NCBI RefSeq assembly: GCF_003063575.1
Contig: NZ_NESC01000002.1
Span: forward strand, 302,516-366,515
DNA: 64,000 nucleotides
Direction of reading: 5' to 3'
From: Limnohabitans sp. Jir72
GTDB taxonomy: Bacteria > Pseudomonadota > Gammaproteobacteria > Burkholderiales > Burkholderiaceae_C
Below are positions 47,841 through 56,790 of this stretch, piece by piece. The first letter of the stretch is position 1. Each line of letters starts with the position of its first letter. The notes under the pieces are model-generated. The model did no database searches. It had not been told where the DNA came from and worked only from the letters and a program-made list of their open reading frames with translations. A program made the translations under genes and the position numbers.

Positions 47841-49361
47841 TCAGGGCGCAAGCGCCTGCAAAGCGGCCTTGAGGTCTTGCGCGCTGTTGAAGGCGCCGTA
47901 AACGTAGTGGTCCGGACGCACCAGCGCGGCTTGGCAGCCCATGCGTTCGAACCATGCCGCCAGCACGCCCGAGGATTCTTGAAAGTCCGGCGCATCGAGG
48001 CGCTGCACCCGAAGGTTCAGGCCCTTGTGCGCTTGGGCAGCCGCTGGTGCGAATGCCGCATCCGCGCCGGTTTGCAGCAGCAAGCGCCAGCCACAGCCGA
48101 GCAAGTCGTCCATGCGCACCGGGCCTGCGGCTTGATCGACCCAGGCTTGGGGGAACAAGGTGCCCACCGCCGCATGGCCGGAGGTGTCCGAGCACCCCCC
48201 GACCAGGGCGGGCTGCACGTTTTGCCGGGGCATGGGCTGCACTTGGCCGCCGCATTCGGCCAGCAAGCGGGCATCGCGCTCCCTGGCTTTTTGCAGGTCG
48301 CGCTGGCCCACCAATTGGCCGATGCCCTTGATGCGCGAAGTCAGCTCGGTCACATGGCCTTTGCGCTCGGTGCCATAGCTGTCCAGCAGGGCATCGCTGG
48401 CACGCCCTTTGAGCACATCGGCCAGCTTCCAGCTCAGGTTGGCCGCATCGCGGATGCCCTGGCACATGCCTTGACCCAAAAACGGTGGCTGCTGGTGCGC
48501 GGCATCGCCCGCCAAAAGCACGCGCTGGCGACGCCAATCCTTGGCCACCAAGGCATGGAACTGGTAACTCGCCTGCCGCCACAGCGTGGCCTCATCGGGC
48601 TGCAGCCAGCGCGACAAGAGCTTCCAGGTGGCTTCGGGCGTGGCCATGGCTTTGGGGTCTTCGCCGGGGTTCAGGGCGATTTCCCAGCGGCGGTGGTTCT
48701 GAGGCCCGATCACATACGTACAAGGCCTTTGCGGCTCGCAGTACTGGACGCTGACCTTGGGCAGCTTGGCCAAGCCTTTGTCGTTGACGCGCACATCGAC
48801 GACCAACCAGGGTTCGTCAAAGCCCAGGTCTTGCAACTCGATGCCCACCTGTTTGCGCACAAAGCTCGATGCCCCGTCGCAAGCGATCAGGTAGCGTGCC
48901 GAGATCTGCCGGGTCTGCCCTTGTGTGTCGACCACCCTCAGGGTGACCGCGTCATCGCCTTGCTGCAAGCCGGTGACTTGGCTGCCCAGCGCCACATGCA
49001 CCGAAGGCATGGCGCCCACACGTTCGCGGAGCAAGGCCTCCATGGCCGGCTGGGTGAACACCAGCGATGGCGAGAAAGCCAGCGGGTACGGCGGGGCCAC
49101 GGTGGACATGCATTTGATGAGCTGCCCATCCACCCCGTAAAACTCCGAGTTGGTGAAGGGTTCTGTGAAAGGCTCCAGCGCCTGGGCGATGCCCAGCTGC
49201 TGGAACACCCGCATGATTTCATGGTCCAGCGCAATCGCCCGGGGCTTGTCGTACACCTCGGTCGACTCATCACAGACAAAGGTGCGGATGCCTTGCAAAC
49301 CCAAAAGACCTGCGGCCACGGCACCCGTGGGCCCAAAGCCGACGATGGCTACATCAAACAC
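47841..49361 (-). CDS. FAD-dependent aromatic hydroxylase, MhpA/PheA-like
   Basis: A 506-residue class A flavoprotein monooxygenase adding a hydroxyl to a phenolic ring with NAD(P)H and oxygen. FAD motifs: DVAIVGFGPTGAVAAGLLG at the N-terminus, YLIACDGASSFVRKQVGIEL (DG motif), and RVLLAGDAAHQQPPFLGQGM (GD motif). The start is GTG; the ribosome site GGAG is five bases from the second GTG, and the first GTG lies within that site, so the second is chosen. It follows the dioxygenase gene directly, and MhpA-type function on a hydroxyphenyl compound is inferred. Confidence 0.92.
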   Translation of the reverse strand: MFDVAIVGFGPTGAVAAGLLGLQGIRTFVCDESTEVYDKPRAIALDHEIMRVFQQLGIAQALEPFTEPFTNSEFYGVDGQLIKCMSTVAPPYPLAFSPSLVFTQPAMEALLRERVGAMPSVHVALGSQVTGLQQGDDAVTLRVVDTQGQTRQISARYLIACDGASSFVRKQVGIELQDLGFDEPWLVVDVRVNDKGLAKLPKVSVQYCEPQRPCTYVIGPQNHRRWEIALNPGEDPKAMATPEATWKLLSRWLQPDEATLWRQASYQFHALVAKDWRRQRVLLAGDAAHQQPPFLGQGMCQGIRDAANLSWKLADVLKGRASDALLDSYGTERKGHVTELTSRIKGIGQLVGQRDLQKARERDARLLAECGGQVQPMPRQNVQPALVGGCSDTSGHAAVGTLFPQAWVDQAAGPVRMDDLLGCGWRLLLQTGADAAFAPAAAQAHKGLNLRVQRLDAPDFQESSGVLAAWFERMGCQAALVRPDHYVYGAFNSAQDLKAALQALAP

Positions 49362-49370
49362 GGCCACTCC

Positions 49371-50270
49371 TTATTGGGCAAAAACAACGGCACGCTGCGC
49401 CGCTTTCAGGCGAGCACTCGGCGGCTGGGAAATGCCCCACTGATCGACCCGGCCCGGCGGCCAGGTCCAGTCTGTGGGTTGCCCGGTCTGGTAGCTGTCG
49501 TCGATTTGTTCGACCTCGGCGGTGTACTCGATCACGATGTCAAAGGGCCCGACGAAGTAGTTGAAGGCGTTGTCGCCCGGGCCGTGACGGCCTGGCCCCC
49601 ACTCGATGGGAAAGCCCGCGTCTTGCATGCGCCCGCCTCCGCGCATCACGGCATCGAGGTCGGGCATCAAAAACGCGATGTGGTTCAGTGCGTTGTTGTC
49701 GGTGTCCCCCAAAGCCACGCTGTGGTGGTCGCTGTTGCAGCGCATGAAGGCCATGATGCGGGTGCGGTCCGACATTGAAAAGTCCAAGGCCTGTTCCAGA
49801 AATTGGCGGGTGTCTTCCACATGGCTGCTGTTGAGCACCACATGGGCCAGCCGCACGGGCATGTCGGGCGCATCGATCGCGCCCAGCTGTTCATCACCGT
49901 GCACCAGACGGAACACGCGGCCATCGGGGTCGACCAAGGTGACCGCTTGGCCACCGCCGGGCTCCGTCAAGGGCGCAGGCGCTGCCAGCACACGACCGCC
50001 TGCAGCCTCGGTTTGTTGCGCGGCCAAGGCCAGGGCCGCCAGGCTGCGCGCCCTGAGCGTGACGTGCAAAATTTGGGCGGCACCCGGCGCCTGGTGCAAG
50101 GCCAGCAGATGGTGGTCTGTGCCCGCGCCGCGAAAGTACAAGGCGTCGTCGGTGCGAGCGGCCACCTGCAAATGCCAGGTGCGGGTGAAAAAAGCTTCGG
50201 CCAGGGCCAGATCAGGCACCGTCAGCGCAACGCTGCGCAAAGCAGCAACCAAAGAGGAAGCGTGGGTCAT
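49371..50270 (-). CDS. Extradiol ring-cleavage dioxygenase, type I (vicinal oxygen chelate)
   Basis: A 299-residue two-domain VOC protein. The second domain has the expected iron ligands: His in RLAHVVLNS, His in NALNHIAFLM and Glu in IVIEYTAEVEQ. The first domain (SVALTVPDLALAEAFFTRTW) has lost the ligands, as in type I enzymes. It would open a catechol-like ring next to its hydroxyls. It overlaps the amidohydrolase gene upstream by four bases and precedes the hydroxylase gene, so hydroxylation and cleavage are co-expressed. Confidence 0.88.
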   Translation of the reverse strand: MTHASSLVAALRSVALTVPDLALAEAFFTRTWHLQVAARTDDALYFRGAGTDHHLLALHQAPGAAQILHVTLRARSLAALALAAQQTEAAGGRVLAAPAPLTEPGGGQAVTLVDPDGRVFRLVHGDEQLGAIDAPDMPVRLAHVVLNSSHVEDTRQFLEQALDFSMSDRTRIMAFMRCNSDHHSVALGDTDNNALNHIAFLMPDLDAVMRGGGRMQDAGFPIEWGPGRHGPGDNAFNYFVGPFDIVIEYTAEVEQIDDSYQTGQPTDWTWPPGRVDQWGISQPPSARLKAAQRAVVFAQ

Positions 50271-51307
50271 GGCAAGGTTTTCAAGGAAGTGGCGGGCAAG
50301 CCCAGAAATCTCAGGCCATTGGCCTGAAGCAGTTGTTGGGTCACCCCGGCATCAAAGCCCGCTTGCGCGATGCGCTGCACCGGCCTGGCCTCGTGGAAAT
50401 TGAAAGGGTAGTCGGTGCCGATCATCACTTGCGTGGCCCCGAAAAGTTGCACCAGGTGCTGCAAGGTCGGCGCATCGAACACCAGGCTGTCGTAATAAAA
50501 AGACCGGGCCTGCTCGGTGGGCGAGCGCTGCACGGTCTCGCGCAGCGCCGGAAACACCGACATGGCCTGCTCCAGCCGGGGCAGCAACATGGCCAAGGTG
50601 CCGCCGCCGTGGCTGAAGGCGATGCGCAAGCGTGGGCGGCGCAGCATCAAATTGCCTGTCAGCGCCGAAGCGGCGGCCAAGCCCACATCGGTGGGGTAGG
50701 CCAACACCTGCTGCAAGGGCGCGGGGCCCACCAGGCGGTCCATGCCCGTGGGCCGCAAGGCATGCACGAACACCGCCAGGTCCAGCGCCTCGCAGGCCTC
50801 AAAAAACGGATCAAAGCGCAGGTCACCGACCGGCACGCCGTTGATGTTGCTGCCGATTTCCACCCCCGCCAAGCCCAGGCCGTGCCGGATGTATTGCAGC
50901 TCCTTGAGCGCCAGGTCCATGTCCTGCAAAGGCACCGCACCCAAACCGACCAATCGCCCGGCCGATTCGGCCACCATCAGGGCAATTTGTTCATTGAGGT
51001 AGCGCACCAGTTGCGCACCATCTGCGGGGGCCAGCCAATACGAGAGCAACTCGGGCATGGGCGAGATGGCCTGCAGGCCCAGGCCCATCTCGTCCAAGTC
51101 GGCCAGGCGCTTGGTGGTGGACCAGCATTTGTCAGACACCGTGCGGTAGTTCTTGCCATCGATCATCACGTGCCGGTGGCAAGCGTGCGCGGGCGCCATG
51201 ACCGGCCAGCCCGCAGGCGCTGCGCCCCCCAGGTAAGCCGGGAAATCGTGCGGGATGACGTGCGCATGCACATCCACGCCGCAGCCACATGCCGCCAGAC
51301 TGTGCAT
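50267..51307 (-). CDS. Amidohydrolase-family decarboxylase, ACMSD-like
   Basis: A 346-residue protein of the amidohydrolase_2 family, which includes aminocarboxymuconate-semialdehyde decarboxylase. HxH metal motif VDVHAHVIP is at residues 11-19; FVHALRP in the middle, IAFSHGGGTLAMLLPRLEQA and the late Asp in IGTDYPFNFHE complete the zinc set. In a ring-cleavage cluster it could decarboxylate a semialdehyde or an aromatic acid. It starts five bases after the GlcG-like gene. Confidence 0.88.
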   Translation of the reverse strand: MHSLAACGCGVDVHAHVIPHDFPAYLGGAAPAGWPVMAPAHACHRHVMIDGKNYRTVSDKCWSTTKRLADLDEMGLGLQAISPMPELLSYWLAPADGAQLVRYLNEQIALMVAESAGRLVGLGAVPLQDMDLALKELQYIRHGLGLAGVEIGSNINGVPVGDLRFDPFFEACEALDLAVFVHALRPTGMDRLVGPAPLQQVLAYPTDVGLAAASALTGNLMLRRPRLRIAFSHGGGTLAMLLPRLEQAMSVFPALRETVQRSPTEQARSFYYDSLVFDAPTLQHLVQLFGATQVMIGTDYPFNFHEARPVQRIAQAGFDAGVTQQLLQANGLRFLGLPATSLKTLP

Positions 51308-51311
51308 GCGT

Positions 51312-51737
51312 TCAGCCTGCGATCAGACCCGCTGCTTCGATGCCAGCGATGCAGATCGCCTCGTCTTCGTCGCCCGTGCCGCCGCTGGCGCCCACGGCCC
51401 CCAGCAGGTCACCGGCTGCGTTTTTGACCAGCACAGCCCCGGGCTGCGCCAAAAACTTGCCCTCAGCGGTGGCCGCCAGCGAGACAAAGAAGTTGGGGTT
51501 GTCCTTGGCGCGCTGGGCCAGCACGCGGCTGGAGGACCCCATGCCCACAGCGCCCCAGGCCTTGGCCCGGGCGATGTCAAAACGGAACATGCTGGCGCCG
51601 TCTTCGCGGGCAAAGGCCTTGAGCTGACCGGACTCGTCGAGCACGGCAATGCCCATGGGTTTGTAGCCCTGGGCTTTGGAATGCGCCAAGGCAGCGTCGA
51701 TGATTTTTTGGGCCGTGGCCAAACTGAGAACGGTCAT
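51312..51737 (-). CDS. GlcG/HbpS (heme-binding) family protein
   Basis: A 141-residue GlcG/HbpS-like protein: LATAQKIIDAALAHSKAQGY, MGIAVLDESGQLKAFAREDG, ARAKAWGAVGMGSSSR and GDLLGAVGASGGTGDEDEAI. Members are found in catabolic operons with no agreed function; some bind haem or cofactors. First gene of the leftward aromatic operon, with GGAGACCCCGA as ribosome site, facing the LysR gene. Confidence 0.88.
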   Translation of the reverse strand: MTVLSLATAQKIIDAALAHSKAQGYKPMGIAVLDESGQLKAFAREDGASMFRFDIARAKAWGAVGMGSSSRVLAQRAKDNPNFFVSLAATAEGKFLAQPGAVLVKNAAGDLLGAVGASGGTGDEDEAICIAGIEAAGLIAG

Positions 51738-51802
51738 TCGGGGTCTCCAATTGAATTGATGGGCGTCAAGCGCTGTTCGCTCAGTTTAGGGAGTGCAGCT
51801 GA

Positions 51803-51848
51803 ATTCATCCAGACAATTACTTGAATAGGTAGAATTTGTCTGATGAAT
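51803..51848. promoter_or_regulatory. Candidate LysR operator of the aromatic cluster
   Basis: Inverted repeat ATTCATC(C)AGACAA / TTGTCTGATGAAT, 13 bases per arm with one extra base on the left, separated by 19 bases. The right arm covers the LysR ATG. It lies in the gap between the LysR gene and the aromatic operon and fits a shared operator with autorepression. Function is inferred. Confidence 0.5.
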
Positions 51849-52748
51849 ATTGCAGCCGTGGATTTGAACCTGTTGGTGGCCTTTCACGCCATGCTGGAAC
51901 ACCGCAATGTGACCCGCGCGGGCGAGGCCATCGGACTGAGCCAACCGGCCATGAGCTCGGCCGTGCGGCGCCTGCGGCTCTTGTTGGAAGACCCCTTGTT
52001 CGTCCGTGCCGGGCTGGAGATGAAACCCACGCCCCGGGCCCTGCAGCTGAGCACGGCCGTGCGGCAGGTGGTCCAGACCGTGCAAAGCGAGATCCTGCAG
52101 CCCACCCGGTTTGAAGCGCTTTCGTCCACGCGCACGTTCACGGTGCTGATGCCCGACATTGGCGAAGCCAATTTCTTGCCCCGCATCCTGGCCAGGCTGG
52201 CGCAAGAAGCCCCCCACCTGAAGCTGCGCACCTTGGCCATGCCGCGCCGTGCGGCCGCCGAAAGCCTGGAGTCGGGCGCGGCCGACTTGGCCATGGGCTA
52301 TTTTCCGGATTTGCACAAAGCGGGCTTTTACCAGCAGCAGCTGATGCGCTCCTCGCATGTGAGCCTGGTGCAAAAGAACCACCCCAGCATTGGCGAGCAA
52401 ATGAGCTTGGACCAGTTCATTGCGGCTTCGCACGTGGTGGTCAAGCCGCACGGCCGCGAGCATGTGTTTGAAAAGCACCTGCTGCAACAAGGCATCACGC
52501 GGCGTGTGGTGCTGGAAATCTCGAACTTTTTGAGCCTGCTGCCCATCATCGAATCGAGCGACCTGATCGCCACCGTGCCCCAAGACTTGGCCGATTTTTG
52601 CGTGCAGCACGGTCAGGTGCGCACCGTGTCCACACCCGTCAAGGCCCCGGTGATCGATGTGCAGCTGCACTGGCACCAGCGCCTGCAAAAAGACCCCGGC
52701 CACGCCTGGCTGCGCAGCATGATCCATCGGCTGTTCACGAACACCTGA
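51843..52748 (+). CDS. LysR-family regulator, NahR/NodD-like
   Basis: A 301-residue regulator with MNIAAVDLNLLVAFHAMLEH, RNVTRAGEAIGLSQPAMSSA and VRRLRLLLEDPLFVRAGLEM in the DNA-binding domain. The effector domain begins STRTFTVLMPDIGEANFLPR, the style of NahR/LinR/DntR regulators that respond to aromatic acids. It is divergent from the ring-cleavage operon, its likely target, and upstream of another Bug gene. Confidence 0.93.
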   Translation: MNIAAVDLNLLVAFHAMLEHRNVTRAGEAIGLSQPAMSSAVRRLRLLLEDPLFVRAGLEMKPTPRALQLSTAVRQVVQTVQSEILQPTRFEALSSTRTFTVLMPDIGEANFLPRILARLAQEAPHLKLRTLAMPRRAAAESLESGAADLAMGYFPDLHKAGFYQQQLMRSSHVSLVQKNHPSIGEQMSLDQFIAASHVVVKPHGREHVFEKHLLQQGITRRVVLEISNFLSLLPIIESSDLIATVPQDLADFCVQHGQVRTVSTPVKAPVIDVQLHWHQRLQKDPGHAWLRSMIHRLFTNT

Positions 52749-52844
52749 ACACCCTTGCGGCTGGCCTCGGGTTTCCCAGCTGTGTCTGGCTGTGGCAACT
52801 GGCTAGGATGGATTTTTTGAACACCGATCTCAGGAATTGCCGCC

Positions 52845-53819
52845 ATGCACCGTCACTTGTCCCGCCACGCTTTGACCTGGGGCTTGGCCCTGCTGGCCTT
52901 GTCTGCGAGCAGCTCGGCCCTCGCCCAAAGCTGGCCGCAAAAGCCCATCAAGGTGATCGCGCCCTACCCACCGGGGGGCCCGAGTGACCTGGTCATGCGC
53001 ACAGCGGCCGACAAGATCCAGGCCATCCTCAAGCAACCCATCGTGATCGAAAACCAGCCCGGCGCAGGCGGCAACATTGGCGCAGCGGCCGTGGCCCGTG
53101 CTGCGCCCGATGGCTACACCTTTTTGATCGCCACCGACACGCTGCTCACGGTGAATCCGCATGTCTACAAGACCATGCCCTTCAAGCTGGACGACTTGAA
53201 GCCTGTGAGCGTGCTCTCGTCCTTCAGCCAGACCTTGGTGTGCAACCCGTCTTTGGGCGTGAAAACCCTGCCCGAGCTGATCGCCAAGGCCAAAACGACC
53301 TCCCTGAGCTATGCCTCGGGCGGGCCAGGCGTGCCGGGCCATTTGTCGACCGAATTGCTGCTCAACATGACCGGCATGCAGATGGTGCATGTGCCCTACA
53401 AAGGCCCCGCCCCCGCCATGCAGGACGTGCTGGCAGGCCAGGTGCCTTGCGGTTTGCTGGCTGGCCCCACGGTGCTGCCGCATGTGCGTTCGGGCAAGCT
53501 GACGGCGCTGGCCGTGTCGGGCCAGGCCCGTTCGCCCACCTTGCCCGAAGTGCCCACGATTGCCGAGGCTGGGGTCAAGGGCTACGAGGCCGACTTCAGC
53601 CTGATCTTGCTGGCGCCCAAGCAAGTGCCTGACGAGGTGGTGGCCAAATTCCGCCAAGCGGTGGTCGATGCCTTGCGCACCCCGGAAGCCGCCGAACGCC
53701 TGAAAGCCACCGACCAAATCGTGATCGGCAGCACACCCGAGGTGGCCGCCGCCAAGATCGCCAAGGACAACGCCAAATGGGGCGTGGTGGCGCGCAAGAT
53801 CGGCTTGAGCTTGGACTGA
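52845..53819 (+). CDS. Bug-family tripartite tricarboxylate transporter receptor
   Basis: A 324-residue receptor with a Sec signal peptide ending ALAQ and Bug motifs SWPQKPIKVIAPYPPGGPSD, IENQPGAGGNIGAAAVARAA and VHVPYKGPAPAMQDVLAGQ. It is co-oriented with the LysR gene, 96 bases downstream. Together with the Bug gene at the end of the divergent operon it brackets the aromatic cluster with two receptors. Confidence 0.92.
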   Translation: MHRHLSRHALTWGLALLALSASSSALAQSWPQKPIKVIAPYPPGGPSDLVMRTAADKIQAILKQPIVIENQPGAGGNIGAAAVARAAPDGYTFLIATDTLLTVNPHVYKTMPFKLDDLKPVSVLSSFSQTLVCNPSLGVKTLPELIAKAKTTSLSYASGGPGVPGHLSTELLLNMTGMQMVHVPYKGPAPAMQDVLAGQVPCGLLAGPTVLPHVRSGKLTALAVSGQARSPTLPEVPTIAEAGVKGYEADFSLILLAPKQVPDEVVAKFRQAVVDALRTPEAAERLKATDQIVIGSTPEVAAAKIAKDNAKWGVVARKIGLSLD

Positions 53820-53915
53820 GTGGCCCGCCAGCAGGAACCTGGCTTGAAGCATCCTTAGGCAAAGTTCAGCGCCCGCTGACAGCCTGGCCCAGGCCAGTGA
53901 CCGGGCTTATTCAAA

Positions 53916-54989
53916 TCACTCCGGGCGACGGCGCTGCTGCACCGCCTGCGCCAACGCATCCAGAACCGGCACCGTCTGCTCAAAGCTGATGCAAGCGTCG
54001 GTGATGGACACGCCGTATTGCAGCGGCTGACCGGGCTTGAGGTCCTGGCGGCCTTCGTGCAAGTGGCTTTCGATCATCAGGCCCATGATGCGGCGGTCTC
54101 CTGCCGCCACCTGCGCGGCCACATCGTGCGCCACCTCGATCTGTTTGGCGTGCTGCTTGCTGCTGTTGGCGTGCGACACGTCCACCATCACCTGCGGTGC
54201 GATGCCCGAGGCCTCCAGCGCCTTGCAGGCGGCATCCACATCGGCGGCCGAATAGTTGGGCGCTTTGCCACCACGCAAGATGATGTGCACGTCCTGGTTG
54301 CCGCGCGTCTCAAAAATCGCCGCCTGGCCCATCTTGGTCATGCCCATGAAGGCGTGTGGCGCTTTGGACGCCACCACCGCGTCAGCGGCCACTTTGACGC
54401 CGCCATCGGTGCCGTTCTTGAAACCCACTGGGCACGACAAGCCGCTGGCCAGCTGGCGGTGGCTTTGGCTCTCGGTGGTGCGCGCCCCGATCGCACCCCA
54501 GGTGACCAGGTCGCTGATGAACTGCGGGCTGAGCAAATCCAGAAATTCGGTGGCGACAGGCAGGCCCAAATCGATGATCTCCAGCAGCAACTTGCGGGCC
54601 ATCTCCAGCCCCTGGTTCATGGCAAAGCTGTCGTCCAGGTGCGGGTCGTTGATGTAACCCTTCCAGCCCACCGTGGTGCGCGGCTTTTCAAAATACACAC
54701 GCATCACGATCTGCAGGTCTTTGGCATGTTTGTCCGCCTCGACCTTGAGCAGCTTGGCATACGCTATGGCCTGCTCGTGGTCATGAATCGAACACGGCCC
54801 AACCACCACCACGAGGCGATCGTCTTGGCCTTGCAGCACGTTCGAGATGTCTTGCCGCGAACGCTCGACCAGCGCCAAGTGCGCAGGCGATGCAGGCAAG
54901 CGCTCCTCGAGCAGCGCAGGCGTCATGAGGGGGCGCACCGAAGCGATGCGGGTGTCGTCGATGCGGGTTTTGTCTTGGGTAGAAAGCAT
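53916..54989 (-). CDS. aroG: 3-deoxy-7-phosphoheptulonate (DAHP) synthase, class I
   Basis: First step of the shikimate pathway: PEP plus erythrose-4-phosphate to DAHP. It encodes 357 residues of the AroF/G/H type. Motifs: VVVVGPCSIHDHEQAIAYA, MRVYFEKPRTTVGWKGYIND, GARTTESQSHRQLASGLSCP, GFKNGTDGGVKVAADAVVAS, and VDVSHANSSKQHAKQIEV. Which amino acid inhibits it cannot be read from sequence, so the symbol is a class label. The start MLSTQDKTRIDDTRI matches family length; a longer frame runs into the upstream Bug gene. It lies about 20 bases after that gene. Confidence 0.92.
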   Translation of the reverse strand: MLSTQDKTRIDDTRIASVRPLMTPALLEERLPASPAHLALVERSRQDISNVLQGQDDRLVVVVGPCSIHDHEQAIAYAKLLKVEADKHAKDLQIVMRVYFEKPRTTVGWKGYINDPHLDDSFAMNQGLEMARKLLLEIIDLGLPVATEFLDLLSPQFISDLVTWGAIGARTTESQSHRQLASGLSCPVGFKNGTDGGVKVAADAVVASKAPHAFMGMTKMGQAAIFETRGNQDVHIILRGGKAPNYSAADVDAACKALEASGIAPQVMVDVSHANSSKQHAKQIEVAHDVAAQVAAGDRRIMGLMIESHLHEGRQDLKPGQPLQYGVSITDACISFEQTVPVLDALAQAVQQRRRPE

Positions 54990-55008
54990 TTCAGGGCCTG
55001 TGTCTGTA

Positions 55009-55995
55009 TCAATCGATCTTGATCTTGTTGCGCACGATGATGTCGCGGTAAGTCTTCGTGTCTTGCTGGATGCGTGCGGCCAAGCCTTTGGCGCTGGCGT
55101 CATCCACCTTCCAGCCTTGCAAAAAAAGTTTCTGGCGGATCTCGCGCGAGCCGAGGATTTTTTCAAGTTCCTGGCTCAGTCTGGCTTGGTGGGCCGCAGG
55201 CATGCGGGCCGGGGCCATCACCGCGTTCCACACTTCGATGTTGACGCCTTTGGCACCGATCTCCTCCATCGAGGGCAAGGTCGGGGCAAGCGGGGTGCGC
55301 TTGGCCGAAGAAACCGCCACGGCTTCGAGCTTGCCCGATTGCACCAGCGGGTTGACCGTCGAGGCGGGCAACAAACTCATTTGCACCTGCCCACCGATGA
55401 TGGCGTTCAGGATGGGTGGGCCACCGTTGAAAGGCACATGCATGGGCCCAATGCCCAGCGCCTGCTTGAGCAACTCCATGCCCAAATGACCGCCCGAGCC
55501 AGGACCCACCGAGCCATAAGCTTGCTTGTCGCCATCGGCCTTGAGCTGGCTGATGAACGAAGCCAAGCTGCGCTCGGCCGCGGGCTTGGCGGTCACCCAC
55601 ACCAGCGGCGCGGTGCCGATCAGCGCAATCGGCGCGAAATCAGTGGCCGGGTCATACGGGAGTTTGGCGTACAGGAATTTCGAACTGGTCAGCGGACCGT
55701 TGCCGATCACGCCGATCGTGTGCCCGTCTTCGGCCTTGGCGATGGCATCGGCGCCGATGTTGCTGCTGGCCCCGGGCTTGTTCTCGACCACCACCGACTG
55801 GCCCAGAGCCCGGGCCAAGGGCTCGGCGATCAAGCGGGCTTGGACATCGGGCGAAGACCCGGCCGGGTAGCCCACGATGATGCGAATCGGTTTGGTCGGC
55901 CATGGCTCTTGTGCGGGACTCACCAAGGCCACGCCCACCACCATGAGCGACAAGACACAGCGGCTTGCTCGCGTTAAAAAAGATCGTTTTTGCAT
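55009..55995 (-). CDS. Bug-family tripartite tricarboxylate transporter receptor
   Basis: A 328-residue receptor with a signal peptide from MQKRSFLTRASRCVLSLMVV to a cleavage site near SPAQ. Bug motifs PWPTKPIRIIVGYPAGSSPD, VVENKPGASSNIGADAIAKA and FLYAKLPYDPATDFAPIALI. Three ATG codons (55995, 56013, 56025) are possible, and none has a strong ribosome site. The shortest gives a normal signal peptide. Divergent from the thioesterase gene. Confidence 0.9.
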   Translation of the reverse strand: MQKRSFLTRASRCVLSLMVVGVALVSPAQEPWPTKPIRIIVGYPAGSSPDVQARLIAEPLARALGQSVVVENKPGASSNIGADAIAKAEDGHTIGVIGNGPLTSSKFLYAKLPYDPATDFAPIALIGTAPLVWVTAKPAAERSLASFISQLKADGDKQAYGSVGPGSGGHLGMELLKQALGIGPMHVPFNGGPPILNAIIGGQVQMSLLPASTVNPLVQSGKLEAVAVSSAKRTPLAPTLPSMEEIGAKGVNIEVWNAVMAPARMPAAHQARLSQELEKILGSREIRQKLFLQGWKVDDASAKGLAARIQQDTKTYRDIIVRNKIKID

Positions 55996-56086
55996 GCGCT
56001 TGCTTCGAAACATCCGGGTCGTCATTGTGAAGCGAAAATAGAGCATCACCTTGTCCACGGCCCAGCCACTGCCCGAAAGTTTGCCC

Positions 56087-56506
56087 ATGAGTCCCACCCC
56101 CATCAGCCCCCAAGTGCTTGAACAAGCCCTGTCCGAACTGTTCGCCCCCTGGGTGCAGGCCCTGAACCTGAAGGTGGAGTGCCTGGACACCGTTGGCGTG
56201 ACCTTGCGCCTGCCGCAAAGCGATCAGCTGTCGCGTATGGGCGGCATGCTGTGTGGCCAGGCCATGATGGCTGCGGCCGACACGGCCATGGTGCTGGCCT
56301 TGATCCAGCACTTTGGAACTTTCCGCCCTTGCAGCACGGTGCAGCTGTCCAGCACCTTCATGAAGCCCCTGTCAGGCCAGGACGCCCTGGTCACCGCCCG
56401 GATTTTGCGGGTGGGCAAGGCCATGGCTTTTGGCGAGATTGATCTGGCTGGGGCCGATGACGGCAAGAGCGTTTTCAGGGCCAGCACGACCTACGCTTTG
56501 ATGTAA
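56087..56506 (+). CDS. PaaI-family hot-dog thioesterase
   Basis: A 139-residue single hot-dog domain: LSRMGGMLCGQAMMAAADTA (family motif with the catalytic acidic residue in the helix), TVQLSSTFMKPLSGQDALVT and AMAFGEIDLAGADDGKSVFR. It would hydrolyse acyl- or aryl-CoA thioesters. ATG at 56087 is preferred over an in-frame TTG 36 bases earlier. No operon partner apart from the small membrane protein gene 57 bases downstream. Confidence 0.83.
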   Translation: MSPTPISPQVLEQALSELFAPWVQALNLKVECLDTVGVTLRLPQSDQLSRMGGMLCGQAMMAAADTAMVLALIQHFGTFRPCSTVQLSSTFMKPLSGQDALVTARILRVGKAMAFGEIDLAGADDGKSVFRASTTYALM

Positions 56507-56562
56507 GGCGAATACCGGCTGAGCTTGGCTACAATACGTTCATTCTTGTTTTGAGGTTACTC

Positions 56563-56697
56563 ATGTCCGCTCACAACGACGCACACACATCTGACGATCC
56601 CGTGGAAAACGTGGTCAAGCACATCCCTGTGATTATTCCGGCCGCTGGTGCTGTGCTGATTTTCCTGCTGGCCTTCATCGCCGTTTTCATGGCCTGA
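56563..56697 (+). CDS. Small single-span membrane protein (44 residues), unknown function
   Basis: A short gene with a hydrophilic His/Asp-rich N-terminus (MSAHNDAHTSDDPVENVVKH) and one membrane helix (IPVIIPAAGAVLIFLLAFIA) ending VFMA. Ribosome site GAGG lies eight bases before the ATG, a TACAAT -10-like element is about 28 bases upstream, and a hairpin terminator follows, so it looks like a complete small transcription unit. I do not recognise the family. The size and topology resemble small subunits of respiratory complexes, which is only a suggestion. Confidence 0.7.
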   Translation: MSAHNDAHTSDDPVENVVKHIPVIIPAAGAVLIFLLAFIAVFMA

Positions 56698-56742
56698 GGC
56701 CTTCAGCCCCCTGGGGCGCAGGCAGTTGGCCTCACCCTCCCC

Positions 56743-56775
56743 AACCCGCAACAGCTTTGGCTTTGCGGGTTTTGT
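56743..56775 (+). terminator. Rho-independent terminator of the small membrane protein gene
   Basis: Stem AACCCGCAA / TTGCGGGTT with an 11-base loop, running into TTTTGTTCTTT. Confidence 0.75.
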
Positions 56776-56790
56776 TCTTTCAGAGCATCA

